Below, one piece after another: positions 27,039-36,633 of a stretch of DNA of 64,000 bases. The stretch is from Cyanomargarita calcarea GSE-NOS-MK-12-04C. Its GTDB lineage: Bacteria > Cyanobacteriota > Cyanobacteriia > Cyanobacteriales > Nostocaceae. Under the pieces are notes generated by a model that ran no database searches, was not told the DNA's origin, and was given only the letters and a program-made list of their open reading frames with translations. Numbering within the stretch: position 1 is the stretch's first letter; each line of letters starts with the position of its first letter. Where the stretch lies: contig JAHHGZ010000027.1 of NCBI GenBank assembly GCA_019359595.1, forward strand, positions 51,303 to 115,302. Direction: 5' to 3'. The position numbers and the translations under genes were made by a program.

Positions 27039-30000
27039 TCAAGCCGATGTATTGGTGGATTGTAATTTGATTCCCAATACCTGAGTGTAAGCTCCCCGCG
27101 CTTGAGTAACGCCGATTGTGCGTTCGGCTGATTCTATCATCGGGCGACGCAAACTAACAACTATAAATTGTGCTTGCTGTGCTTGTTGCTTAATCATTTT
27201 AGCTAATCGTTCTACGTTTGCCCCGTCTAGGAACATATCTACTTCGTCAAATGCGTAGAATGGTGATGGGCGATAGCGTTGCAGGGCAAAGATAAAGCTT
27301 AAGGCTGTAAGGGATTTTTCTCCCCCTGACATGGATGCTAGACGCTGTACTGGTTTTCCTTTCGGGTGTGCGACTAAGTTCAGTCCGCTACTAAATGGAT
27401 CTTCTGGGTCTTCTAATTGCAGGTAGCCGTCGCCATCTGAGAGGACAGCAAATATTGATTGAAAATTTTCATTTACCGCGTCGAAGGCTTCTTTAAAGGC
27501 TCTCTGGCGCAGGGTGGTAAAGTTTTCAATCCGCAATAGCAAATCAGTACGCTCCCCTTCTAACGTTTCGAGTTTTTGGGTGAGTTCGTTCAGGCGATTT
27601 TCAGTGCGTTCGTATTGTTCCAACGCCAGCATATTTACTGGCTCCATTGCCTGCAGGCGTTTGGTTAAAGAACGTAATTCTTTTTGCAATTCTTCTAAGT
27701 CTACCTGGTCGGGTACGAATGGTAAAGGGTTGGGTAATTCTGGTGCAACAATTTGTAAATTGGCTTGGACGGTTGCTAGTTCCTCCCGTCTGCTAATCTG
27801 AGACTCTTGCAGTTTTTGCAATTCCCATTCTAATTGTTGCTGGCGCAGTAAATTGGCACGCAATTCTTGTTCTAGGCGATCGCGTTTTTGTTTTTCTTCC
27901 CCCAGATTCGCTTCCATCTGGGTTAAGTTAATCCGGGTTTCTGCTATTTGTGTGCTGAGTGAGTCGTGAGTCGTGCTGAGTTTAGTTAGTTGTGATTGCT
28001 GATTTATCTGTTCTTGTTGGTATTCAACAATCCGCTCTTGTGCTTCCTGAATTTTCTCGCCGAAGCGCTGCTGTTGCGTCTCCAGGCTGTTCAATCTTTG
28101 CAATGCACCGCTCAGTGCAGTATCTTTTTGTTGTAATTGTTGCTCTTGAATTTTTATCGCAGCTTGAAATTGTTGCCATTCGCTGGGGGTTTGGGACGCT
28201 TCCAACTCATCAAGGGTGCTGCGGAGTTGTTGTAATTGTTGCTCTTGCTCTGGTAATTCCCGAGAGATTATTTCCAAGCGAGATTGAGCAGTGGCTAATT
28301 TTTCCCTGTTTTGAGAAACTTGCGATCGCGCTCCATTCAACTGCGTACTCAGAGTTTTGATTTCTTTTTGTAAAGCTTCTAACTGTAATTGTTGTTCCCG
28401 CTTTCCTTGACGTGCTTCGGTAAGTTCTGTGGAAAGTTGTTTGCTTTTGGTGGCAAGAGAATTGATTGCTTCACCGCAACGCTGTAAAATTCGGTCAATT
28501 TCTCCCAGACGATTTTGTAAAGATTTTATGGGTAAAGTCTCAGCATCAGATTCTGCCGTCCCAAAGCGCAATGTCGAACGCTGACCCATACTACCACCAG
28601 TCATTGCACCGCTACTTTCCAGTAATTCCCCTTCCAAGGTAACGATGCGATATTGTCCTAAATAATTCCGTGCTTGGTTGACGGTTTCAAACACCACCGT
28701 ACTGCCAAAGACGTAAGAAAAAACACCATCATAACGCCTTTCACACTCAATCAAATTGACGGCAAAATCGATAAAACCGTTAGCATTGCGGAGATTTCCA
28801 GCTTGGGGGAGACGCTGGGATTGCATTTTATTTAATGGGAGAAAAGTTGCTCTACCGGCACGTCTTTGTTTGAGTAGTTCAATTCCGGCAGCAGCGATCG
28901 CATCATCTTCGACGACAATATGTCCCAAACGGGCACCGGCAGAAATTTCCAATGCAAGTTGATAGCGGGGTTCTACTAATCCCAACTGCACCACTAACCC
29001 ACAAATACCAACCATCCCCGATTGTAAAATCACCTTGCTCGATTGGGTTCCTTGCACTTCCTGCTGTGCTTGGACTTGCGCTTCTAATTTATCTAACTGC
29101 CGTTGTTTCTCCCTCTGCTCTGCAAGTAGCCGTTTTTGGGTATCTTGTTGAATTTGTAACTCTTGTTCCGTTGCAGCGAGGGTTTGGGCTAAATTTTGGA
29201 TGGGTTCGCTAGAAGTGTTAAATTCTGTTTCCAATCGGACACATTCAGCTTGTTTTTCTGCTAGCTGTGGTTCATCCCGTTCAATCAACTGAGTTTGTTC
29301 TTCAATTTGTTGCTGTAATTGGTTATTCCGTTCTCGCAATTGCGCTTGTTCGGTGCGTTGGGGTTCAGTGGTTAAAAGCAAAGCTTCAATTTGACGGTTG
29401 AGTGCGGTTTGTTGCTGTACCCACGCTTCCGAGGCTGAGGCAATTTCCGCTGCGGCTTGACGGGAATTTTCTAAAGCTTGTTGTGCGGCATCACGTTCGG
29501 TTTGTCTTGAAGCTAAATCTAACCTCAGAACATTCTGTTCTTCTTGTGCTTGTGTGAGGGATTGTTGATTTGCCAGAATTTCTTGCTGAGTTTGAGAAAG
29601 TCTTCTTGCAGTTTCTTGGATATGAGCTTGCAATTCCGTTTGTTGACGCTGAACTTGCTTGCGTTCTGCTTCTTGGGTAGCGAGGCTTGACTGTACCGCT
29701 AAAACTTCATCTTCCCCCAATGCTTTCACATGAGCATTTAACACGTCCAGTTCGGCAGTTTTCTGGGAAATTTCTGTATTGAGGGTTGTGAGTAGTTCCG
29801 TGAGTTCGGTGTTTCTTTGTTCCCCGGCTTGAATTTGCGTCGCCAACTTTTCCTGTTGAGCTTGAAGAGTCCGCCAAGATAGAACAGCTTCCCAAGATTG
29901 TTTCTGGAGGAATTCCACCCGGAGTTTTTGGTATTTCTCAGCCTTAGCCTTATCTTGAGACAAGCGATCGCGTTGTGTAGTTAACTCAGTTTCGACAATG

Positions 30001-30701
30001 CGACAGGTATCTTCCTTCTCCTTCACTTCGTCGAGAGTTTTTTTCGCTTGATTAATTTTCCGATCGAAAGCCGCTACCCCTGCCAACTCATCAATAATTT
30101 CTCGTCTCTCTCGTGAGTTCATCGAAATAATACTGGTAACGTCCCCTTGCAGCACGACGTTATAACCTTCAGGATATATCCGCAGTCTGTTGAGCGCTAC
30201 ATGCAAATCCGTGAGAGTTGCGGGAGAGCCGTTAATGTAATAGTTGGAAGTGTAAGTACCGCTTTGAGTAACTCGCAACCTGCGGGTGACACTCCACTCT
30301 TCATTCGGGTTAAGAGTTATGACTTTCTTGCTTTCAGTTGAAGATTCTACTTCCTTTGCATCTGCGCTTTCGAGTTCATCATTCTCAGTTTCGACAACAA
30401 CAGGAGGTGGAGTGTATTCATCGTCAGGTAAATCTGACAAATCAAAAGTAACAGTAACGCTAGCTTCCACAGCAGCACGAGATTTGCCAGCTTGAGTAGT
30501 GTTAACCAAATCGGGTAGTCTCTCAGCCCTCATCCCCTTAGAACTCGAAAGTCCCAGGCAAAATAGCAATGAGTCGAGAATATTCGATTTACCCGAACCA
30601 TTAGGGCCAGAAACGACAGTAAACCCCGACAGTAAAGGGACAGAAGTCGTACCGCCGAAGGATTTGAAGTTGGTAAGTTCCACCCGCTTTACATGAACCA
30701 T
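27039..30701 (-). CDS. smc: Chromosome segregation protein SMC
   Basis: SMC forms the dimeric ring of bacterial condensin. These 1220 residues show the complete architecture: N-terminal ATPase head with Walker A GPNGSGKS (32-39), a long coiled coil, the hinge at about 535-690 (QLGLVEPRYQLALEISAGAR, then SGAMTGGS), a second coiled coil, and the C-terminal head with the signature LASMSGGEKSLTALS and Walker B FYAFDEVDMFLD. Length and order are normal. The reading frame is open with no break. ScpA and ScpB are not in the window. Confidence 0.97.
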   Translation of the reverse strand: MVHVKRVELTNFKSFGGTTSVPLLSGFTVVSGPNGSGKSNILDSLLFCLGLSSSKGMRAERLPDLVNTTQAGKSRAAVEASVTVTFDLSDLPDDEYTPPPVVVETENDELESADAKEVESSTESKKVITLNPNEEWSVTRRLRVTQSGTYTSNYYINGSPATLTDLHVALNRLRIYPEGYNVVLQGDVTSIISMNSRERREIIDELAGVAAFDRKINQAKKTLDEVKEKEDTCRIVETELTTQRDRLSQDKAKAEKYQKLRVEFLQKQSWEAVLSWRTLQAQQEKLATQIQAGEQRNTELTELLTTLNTEISQKTAELDVLNAHVKALGEDEVLAVQSSLATQEAERKQVQRQQTELQAHIQETARRLSQTQQEILANQQSLTQAQEEQNVLRLDLASRQTERDAAQQALENSRQAAAEIASASEAWVQQQTALNRQIEALLLTTEPQRTEQAQLRERNNQLQQQIEEQTQLIERDEPQLAEKQAECVRLETEFNTSSEPIQNLAQTLAATEQELQIQQDTQKRLLAEQREKQRQLDKLEAQVQAQQEVQGTQSSKVILQSGMVGICGLVVQLGLVEPRYQLALEISAGARLGHIVVEDDAIAAAGIELLKQRRAGRATFLPLNKMQSQRLPQAGNLRNANGFIDFAVNLIECERRYDGVFSYVFGSTVVFETVNQARNYLGQYRIVTLEGELLESSGAMTGGSMGQRSTLRFGTAESDAETLPIKSLQNRLGEIDRILQRCGEAINSLATKSKQLSTELTEARQGKREQQLQLEALQKEIKTLSTQLNGARSQVSQNREKLATAQSRLEIISRELPEQEQQLQQLRSTLDELEASQTPSEWQQFQAAIKIQEQQLQQKDTALSGALQRLNSLETQQQRFGEKIQEAQERIVEYQQEQINQQSQLTKLSTTHDSLSTQIAETRINLTQMEANLGEEKQKRDRLEQELRANLLRQQQLEWELQKLQESQISRREELATVQANLQIVAPELPNPLPFVPDQVDLEELQKELRSLTKRLQAMEPVNMLALEQYERTENRLNELTQKLETLEGERTDLLLRIENFTTLRQRAFKEAFDAVNENFQSIFAVLSDGDGYLQLEDPEDPFSSGLNLVAHPKGKPVQRLASMSGGEKSLTALSFIFALQRYRPSPFYAFDEVDMFLDGANVERLAKMIKQQAQQAQFIVVSLRRPMIESAERTIGVTQARGAYTQVLGIKLQSTNTSA

Positions 30702-31186
30702 AATCGGCGCTGGTTAACTCTTGCTCATGAAGTAAAAGTGTATCAATTAAACAACAAATCTCAACATCAAAATAAAAGAGATTTTATAATTATCGAAGCG
30801 CAAATCCGCTTTTGCCCCCTGCCCCCAGCCCCTTGCCCCCAAAAGGGGATTTAGTTCTGTTGTCTTTTTGCCCCCCAGCCCCCAATCATGGGGGAGCTTG
30901 AATTTTATTCCTCCTTTGAATTGGGGGCAAGGGGCTTATCATTCCTTTGGAAAATCAAATATTCATAGGTGCAAGCAGCTCGTTTGATGTTGGGTGTACT
31001 ACACTTGATTAGAGGTGACTGGTTAAAGAGTGGAAACCTTATTTGCCACTGAATTTAACAAAAATATATCTGGGTAGAACAGTCGCTCAAGTTAGTTAAC
31101 GTTATAAAATCAAACCCCCAAAGCCTTTACAAGGGGGATATTCACAGCCCCTAATTAGATAACACGCTCAAGTTGTAATATAGTTT
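30702..31186. other. Intergenic region with palindromic G/C repeats
   Basis: No gene is visible. 30810-30937 holds C- and G-runs (GCCCCCTGCCCCC, CCCCCAATCATGGGGG, GAATTGGGGGCAAGGGG) that match the repeat family near 19717. The right half is plain A/T-rich DNA. Confidence 0.6.
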
Positions 31187-31594
31187 GTGCAACCTCAAAA
31201 ATCCGAAAAACTTGACCTAAATACGGAATATCCTTGTCCTTGTCGTCGTCGGGGACAGCTAGTTCCGATTATACTGACAGAAGCATTTGGTTGCGATCGC
31301 TGTCAACAAATTTTTGTCTCTGAAGATAACGGTTATGTCCTAGAGCAACTTTCCACCACCTATCCCTACAAACGAGCTTGGCGGTGGAATGGTTCTAGTT
31401 GGTTAGTTGTCCGTCCTCGTTTGGGAGAAAGTTATCTACCTATAGCGCTAGGGATTATTTTCGTGTTAGTGATTGTATGGTTGCCATTAGCGCTGAAATT
31501 GGCAAGTGGTTCGAGCATAATCGCTTGGGCATTGCTAGCAGTGCTGCTGGCTATCCTGCCGGCACTGATGGTCTGGCTTACCTACAGACGTTGA
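31187..31594 (+). CDS. Small zinc-ribbon membrane protein, conserved in cyanobacteria
   Basis: This 135-residue protein starts at GTG. It has two Cys pairs at the N-terminus (YPCPCRRRG and FGCDRCQQIF) that look like a zinc ribbon, then a WRWNGSSWLVVRP segment, then two membrane helices (about 83-105 and 109-130). The function is unknown. Its stop overlaps the region just before proA-like gene start, so the two are probably translated from one message. The RNA or protein ligand of the ribbon is not known. Confidence 0.65.
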   Translation: MQPQKSEKLDLNTEYPCPCRRRGQLVPIILTEAFGCDRCQQIFVSEDNGYVLEQLSTTYPYKRAWRWNGSSWLVVRPRLGESYLPIALGIIFVLVIVWLPLALKLASGSSIIAWALLAVLLAILPALMVWLTYRR

Positions 31595-31608
31595 CAAGGC
31601 GGCGCATA

Positions 31609-32871
31609 GTGGTGGATGCTTTTGATGATAGCCCCGAACCGATGAAGAGCGCAGCACGCGCTTATCTAGCTTCCCTGAAATTGGGAATGGCAAAAGGACA
31701 GACACGCAGTGACGCTGTGCTAGCAATGGCAGAAGCGTTACAGGGGTCATTTGACGACATTCTAGAAGCCAATACTTTGGATTTAGAAGCCAGTCGGGAA
31801 ATGGCCGTGCCAGATTTGATTTTAGACTGGCTGAAGCTGACTCCAGAACGGCTGGAGACGACTGTTAAGATTTTGCAGCAGTTAGGGGAGTTATCAGACC
31901 CACTGCGACGGGTAAGGAGTGCTGACTATCAACGTTCAGACTCTCAAACTTACTCCCAGTTAATGCCTTTGGGTGTCATTGCGTTTATTTATGAAGCCTT
32001 TCCCGAATTAGCAGCGATCGCAGCCGGTTTGTGCATCAAGACTGGCAATAGTATCATTCTCAAGGGTGGTACAGAAGCGAGTAATTCAAATTTAGCGATC
32101 GCCGAAGCCCTCTCGAATGCGATCGCGGATGTGGGTTTACCATCTGGCTGCATAGAATTAATTACAGCAGAACATGGCGCTTCGATTCGAGATTTAGTCA
32201 CCCAAGAACAATATTTAAATTTAGTCATTCCCTACGGACGTTCCAGCTTAGTACAGCAGGTAGTGCGACAATCTACAGCCCCAGTCTTAAAATCAGCGAT
32301 GGGTAACTGTTACCTCTACTGGTCGCCGAATGCCAGCTTGGAGATGGTACGCTGGACGATTATGGATAGCCATCAGAGCGAACCAGACCCAGTAAATTCG
32401 ATTGAAAAGGTGCTGATACATCGCCAAGCTTTGCCATCATCCCTAATGACATTGTGGAATAGTTTGCAGGAAAAAGGCTTTGAAATTAAAGCCGATGCAG
32501 AATTAGTAGAAGCCTTCCCTCAGTTGCAACTCGTAAAAGATGGGGAATGGGGAAGCGCTTATTTAACCAAGACTGTGGCTTTTAAACTGGTAGAAAGTTT
32601 AGAAGATGCGATCGCTTGGATTAATCAGTACAGTAGCGGTCATGCTGATTCTATTGTGACGGAATCATATCAAGAAAGTCGCCAGTTTGCTTTAGGGGTG
32701 AATAGCGCTACTACTTATATTAATGCTTCACCGCGTTTCATTCGCAACCCTTCCCGTGGAGATTCCGTATTTTTAGGCATGTCTAATCAAAAGGGTCATC
32801 GACGGGGGTTAATTAGTTTGGAAACCCTGACGACTGTTAAGCATATTGTCCAAGGAAATGGAAGATTTTAG
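31609..32871 (+). CDS. proA: Glutamate-5-semialdehyde dehydrogenase (gamma-glutamyl phosphate reductase)
   Basis: ProA reduces gamma-glutamyl phosphate with NADPH, the second step of proline synthesis. The family features are NTLDLEASREM, then the conserved LGVIAFIYEAFPE, the GGTEASNSN loop and the C-terminal GHADSIVTE and RNPSRGDSVF. The conserved catalytic Cys region is VLKSAMGNCYLYW. I choose GTG 31609 because it follows AAGGCGG and lies just after the stop of the preceding gene; the open frame extends back to 31399 but that part overlaps the zinc-ribbon gene in another frame. That gives 420 residues, a normal length. Cyanobacteria often have two proA-like genes; which is the main one is not known. 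Confidence 0.85.
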   Translation: MVDAFDDSPEPMKSAARAYLASLKLGMAKGQTRSDAVLAMAEALQGSFDDILEANTLDLEASREMAVPDLILDWLKLTPERLETTVKILQQLGELSDPLRRVRSADYQRSDSQTYSQLMPLGVIAFIYEAFPELAAIAAGLCIKTGNSIILKGGTEASNSNLAIAEALSNAIADVGLPSGCIELITAEHGASIRDLVTQEQYLNLVIPYGRSSLVQQVVRQSTAPVLKSAMGNCYLYWSPNASLEMVRWTIMDSHQSEPDPVNSIEKVLIHRQALPSSLMTLWNSLQEKGFEIKADAELVEAFPQLQLVKDGEWGSAYLTKTVAFKLVESLEDAIAWINQYSSGHADSIVTESYQESRQFALGVNSATTYINASPRFIRNPSRGDSVFLGMSNQKGHRRGLISLETLTTVKHIVQGNGRF

Positions 32872-32972
32872 GAGCTAGTTGTTATGGTTCTACCGATCCT
32901 CTTGTGAAAAAAAAGTTCGTGGTTTTTCTTTAGAGGCAGACACTTGGGTATAGGGGTTCCGACCCTTATTCC

Positions 32973-33917
32973 CTATAAAGACCCTGCTACTGCAAATGTT
33001 TTTTGTGCAAACGCAATTTTTTCTTGAATTCCCGACAGTTTAGGCAAGGTAGAATCAATTGCTTCAAGTCGTCCAATCAACCCCTCTCGATTGGCAATTT
33101 GAATTGCAAGTCCCGGACGAGCATTTATTTCTAGCAACAGTGGTCCAAATTCTTCATCTAGAACAATGTCAACGCCGAGATAGCCAAATTCTGTTTTGTC
33201 ACCTAATTTGGCAGCCATTTCTAATATACTTTGCCAATGAGGAATTTGGCGATCGCGCAATGAATGCCCTGTTTCCGGATGGTTATCGATGTAGCGGTCA
33301 TTTTGGATGCCAGCTAATGTGATGCCAGTTGAGAGGTCGATACCAACACCAACACCACCTCTATGTAAATTAGCTTTACCATCAGATGCCCGCGTCGGGA
33401 GGCGCAACATTGCCATTGCCGGAACTCCACGATAGATAATTACTCGGACATCGGGAACCCCTTGATAGGCAATTTCCGCAAATACCGGATCGAATTGTAC
33501 TGTATATTCAATAATCGTATTATCACTTTGTCCTCCTAAGGAAAACATCCCACTGAGAATGTTGTAAATGTGATACTGTAAGTCTCCTGATTTAAGAATT
33601 GAACCGCTAGCTTTACGATAACCCTCATCGGTCACGTCACTAATCACGACAATGCCGTCACCACCGCTACCACGAGCAGGTTTAACAACAAAGGATTTGC
33701 GTTTTTTTATAATATTTTCTAAGTTCTTTACCTCACCTTGAAATGTAATAACTCCATAGGTTTCTGGAACCGGCACACCAATCGATTGAGCAATTTTTTT
33801 CGTCTCTATTTTATTGTCAGCATAGCGATAGAGATGACGGGGATTACTAGCAAATATATAGTCTAAGTTGCGAGCATTAATCCCTAGAATGCCGGAACGG
33901 CGAAGCGATGCAAACAT
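32973..33917 (-). CDS. ATP-grasp peptide ligase, RimK/alpha-L-glutamate ligase-like
   Basis: This 314-residue ATP-grasp enzyme would join an amino acid to a peptide or acid using ATP. Visible are FVVKPARGSGGDGIVVI (ATP lid and glycine loop), IIEYTVQFDPVFAEIAYQGV, and FGYLGVDIVLDEEFGPLLLE followed by INARPGLAIQIAN, where the D-E-N metal ligands lie. It belongs to the TIGR02291-type RimK-like ligases. It is 6 bp downstream of the 7TM gene, so it is translationally linked. Iyer, Aravind and colleagues have described this gene neighbourhood (ATP-grasp + inactive transglutaminase-7TM + retropepsin-like protease) as a probable peptide-modification system. Its substrate is unknown. Confidence 0.85.
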   Translation of the reverse strand: MFASLRRSGILGINARNLDYIFASNPRHLYRYADNKIETKKIAQSIGVPVPETYGVITFQGEVKNLENIIKKRKSFVVKPARGSGGDGIVVISDVTDEGYRKASGSILKSGDLQYHIYNILSGMFSLGGQSDNTIIEYTVQFDPVFAEIAYQGVPDVRVIIYRGVPAMAMLRLPTRASDGKANLHRGGVGVGIDLSTGITLAGIQNDRYIDNHPETGHSLRDRQIPHWQSILEMAAKLGDKTEFGYLGVDIVLDEEFGPLLLEINARPGLAIQIANREGLIGRLEAIDSTLPKLSGIQEKIAFAQKTFAVAGSL

Positions 33918-33923
33918 AGTAGC

Positions 33924-35552
33924 TTACCCTTGTGTTTGATTTAACTGCCGCTGTAGTGATCTAAATCGGAAATATTCAATTAGCTTGTAGCCGTTGTAAC
34001 GCCCTACAAGGATATTCAGCGCTAAAACTAACAGCAGTAATTCCGGGAAAGCAAACGCTAAATGCTGCACGTAGTCATTAATGATGCATAAATACCCAAT
34101 TACAGCTGCGAGAAGACTACCAAGTCCGGCAATTATTGTTTCTTTTGCACCTTCTTCTTCCCAGGTTACGGCTGCACGCTCAATTGTCATTGCTAAGATT
34201 ACAATTGGGAACAAAGAAATCGACAATCCGAGATTGATATTTAGATGTCCCATGATGATTGTTAGAAAAGCCATTATCAAAACAGTTGCTGTCAAAATTG
34301 CGGCGAGTCGCGGTACAATTAGAAGCTGCAATCGATTCAAGTAGGCACGAATTAAAAGCCCGATAATTATAACTAGAATAAATAGCGGGATGCCAACAAT
34401 CAAACCAGTCTGCCGAAAGGAGAGAGCAATTAATATCGGTGTGAACGTACCAAAGGTTTTTAATCCAATTATTTGGTGCAAAATGGAGATAATCAAAGCA
34501 CCGATCGGAACTAGGACAAGCACCTGAAATACTCGTTGATTTGCCAGTGGCAAGTTGAACAAGGAGTAATCTAGCAGTAAATTTGACGCTTTCTTACCTT
34601 CGCGGATGGAGTTTGTAAGTCCCTTGTCGGTATTGGGTTGAACAACGACTTCTAAAGCGATATTGCTAGCACCTTTTGCCTGTAGGACACGGTCGGAACC
34701 GTACCACCAAGTTAAATAACGGTCTTGCTCTCTAAAACTGAAGTCGATTGGATCGAAGGCTAACCAGCGATTTCCGCTCTGAATTTCCAGCCATTGAATA
34801 AAATCGGTTGAATATACTTCTTGACTTCGCAGTAAAATACCGTTACCAACCCTTGCTGTCACCTTAGCTTGGTTCAATAAAAACACCGCTAATTCTGGGG
34901 ACGATTCCGGATTCCTCAAGTTTCTGCGAATAGCTTGAACCCGAATATCATCGGTACGCAAAGCTATTTGATAAATTTGTTTTACGAAAGATAAGCGATC
35001 GCTTGACTTGTTTTTAGCCTCGTTCAAAAGAGCGTTAATTTCCGCAGTTGGCAGATTCTCCTTAAGATTATCTTGAACTCTGGCGGTATTTTCGCCAAAC
35101 TTAACAAGCTCTTGATCCACTAATCGTCGTCCGGAGATTGGAACTTCCTGGGTATTTGGTGTAGCGTCATCTCTTCTACGAACAATTGCTCGATAAAATA
35201 TAAATTTGTTATCGGCATTATCTTGCCTAGTGAAAACAGCTACCCTATTTAATGAGTTTTCCAAAGTTTTGACTTGGCGATTAAATCTCCCATCAGTAAA
35301 ATCTTCATCAACAATGTTGTAACGTTCAGATGCTTGAGGAAGATAAAGTTGAATGGTTGTTGAGTCTGCTTCCTCTTTTGAAAACAGTGATTGTTTTGAA
35401 TTTACCGATAACTTTGCCTCAACATACCAACTTCTATAGGCTTGATTGGGAAAAAGTGGCACATCTGAGGCAGTCAGCTTATTAATAAAAACAGCCAACC
35501 CGATAGCTGTTAAAAATAAGGCTAGTAGCAAAGCGCGTAAAGTCCTATTCAC
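33924..35552 (-). CDS. Inactive-transglutaminase domain fused to seven membrane helices
   Basis: The protein has an N-terminal signal anchor (LRALLLALFLTAIGLAVFIN), then a periplasmic region of about 300 residues with a transglutaminase-like fold (RNPESSPELAVFLLNQAKVT, QWLEIQSGNRWLAFDPID), then seven hydrophobic helices in the last ~210 residues. This matches Pfam Transglut_i_TM plus 7TM_transglut. The usual Cys-His-Asp triad is not visible. I place the start at GTG 35552: it follows CAGGAGGGACA, an excellent ribosome site, and overlaps the upstream stop by four bases (GTGA). The frame extends to an ATG at 35573, which would lie inside the upstream gene. It probably presents or moves a substrate for the neighbouring ligase and protease. 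Confidence 0.85.
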   Translation of the reverse strand: MNRTLRALLLALFLTAIGLAVFINKLTASDVPLFPNQAYRSWYVEAKLSVNSKQSLFSKEEADSTTIQLYLPQASERYNIVDEDFTDGRFNRQVKTLENSLNRVAVFTRQDNADNKFIFYRAIVRRRDDATPNTQEVPISGRRLVDQELVKFGENTARVQDNLKENLPTAEINALLNEAKNKSSDRLSFVKQIYQIALRTDDIRVQAIRRNLRNPESSPELAVFLLNQAKVTARVGNGILLRSQEVYSTDFIQWLEIQSGNRWLAFDPIDFSFREQDRYLTWWYGSDRVLQAKGASNIALEVVVQPNTDKGLTNSIREGKKASNLLLDYSLFNLPLANQRVFQVLVLVPIGALIISILHQIIGLKTFGTFTPILIALSFRQTGLIVGIPLFILVIIIGLLIRAYLNRLQLLIVPRLAAILTATVLIMAFLTIIMGHLNINLGLSISLFPIVILAMTIERAAVTWEEEGAKETIIAGLGSLLAAVIGYLCIINDYVQHLAFAFPELLLLVLALNILVGRYNGYKLIEYFRFRSLQRQLNQTQG

Positions 35553-36121
35553 TGTCCCTCCTGAACCGAGCATGATGGCTCTGTGGTAAAAGTCACAGAA
35601 GAATCAACAGCTAATTTGCCTTGCTTGAGCATATTGCGTCCGATTAAAACTGAATAGTTGAAATCCTCCCGATCCGCAAGGTTTACTTCCTCCTCAATCC
35701 ACCGGCCTGCAACACAAAGTTTCATTCGTACTACCGGACGACGTATATCTTTCCCTTCACGACTTTTGATGCGAACCCACCGCACAATGGGACGCTCGAA
35801 AACTTCTGTGTTTTTCTTCCCATCGTTGAACTGGAATTTAATCATTCCGCCAGATTCTGACTCTTTATCTGGCTTTTCTAAAATTTTGGCATTAATAGAA
35901 GTTGTTGTTGCACCCGTATCAAGCTTTGCTTTAATCTCTTTCTCAACACCAGGAATCTTTGCTTTCTCTATCCAGCCAACGGTCTGAGTCTGTTGTTCTG
36001 ACGAGTTCACAGCTTGAGTTTTTTGTAAACTACATCCTGTTGCAGATAACAAACTAATAAATATGAGAATTAAAATATTTCTATTTACACACAGCGTGTG
36101 TGAGCAAAATTTACTCTTCAT
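35549..36121 (-). CDS. Retropepsin-like (RimB/DUF785-type) protease, putative lipoprotein
   Basis: This 190-residue protein begins with a lipoprotein signal (LILIFISLLSATGC, lipobox Cys at ~31). The soluble part carries the aspartyl-protease-like segment KAKLDTGATTTSINAK (Asp-Thr-Gly at about 67-69), then RPVVRMKLCVAG and NYSVLIGRNMLKQG. These are features of the COG4067 ATP-dependent zinc protease/RimB family, which has a retropepsin fold. It is the first gene of the operon and overlaps the 7TM gene by four bases. A signal peptide suggests it works in the periplasm, where the transglutaminase-like domain also lies. Confidence 0.85.
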   Translation of the reverse strand: MKSKFCSHTLCVNRNILILIFISLLSATGCSLQKTQAVNSSEQQTQTVGWIEKAKIPGVEKEIKAKLDTGATTTSINAKILEKPDKESESGGMIKFQFNDGKKNTEVFERPIVRWVRIKSREGKDIRRPVVRMKLCVAGRWIEEEVNLADREDFNYSVLIGRNMLKQGKLAVDSSVTFTTEPSCSVQEGQ

Positions 36122-36575
36122 GGTAACTAATTATTTATGCTGAAAAGGGCTTTCTAAAGCATAAGCAATTTTACTTAGTTATACCTGGAATAAAGATCGA
36201 CCTTCAGGCGGATATTTTGTAAGATTTTGCACAAATATCGGAATTGGGGTTTGGAAGATATAAGTCAATAATTATAAGCATTTTTTTAACTGAGTAAGGG
36301 AATTTTACGTCTTAGGTAATAAACTAGCAATTTGATTGATAATTGCAGCATCTCTTCTGACTGAAAATAATAAAAGTCTTGATTTTAAGTTTTATCTAAC
36401 TTGCTCTCAAAGCTTATTTACAGCTATTATCGGGTAAATAAACCACATTTTTGACCTCGTGAGCTCATATCAGGTGAAAAGTAAAGTGCGATAGTATTCG
36501 ATATCATCCCTGTAGGACAAGGCTTTGAGCATAAAGACGGTTTATCAGGTCGAATTTACTCACTCCCCTATATAC
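36122..36575. other. Intergenic region upstream of the protease operon
   Basis: No gene is visible in these ~450 bp, which are A/T-rich. The operon promoter (reading leftward) should lie in the right part; none was identified with confidence. Confidence 0.4.
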
Positions 36576-36607
36576 AAATAAACCCGGTCACTTCAGCGAA
36601 ACCGGGC
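36576..36607 (-). terminator. Terminator of desD
   Basis: Read leftward, GCCCGGTTTC and GACCGGGTTT form a stem (CCCGGT/ACCGGG) with a 12-base loop, followed by TTATTTG. It lies just after the desD stop. Confidence 0.6.
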
Positions 36608-36633
36608 TTATCAAAAAATAAACTCCCTACCTC

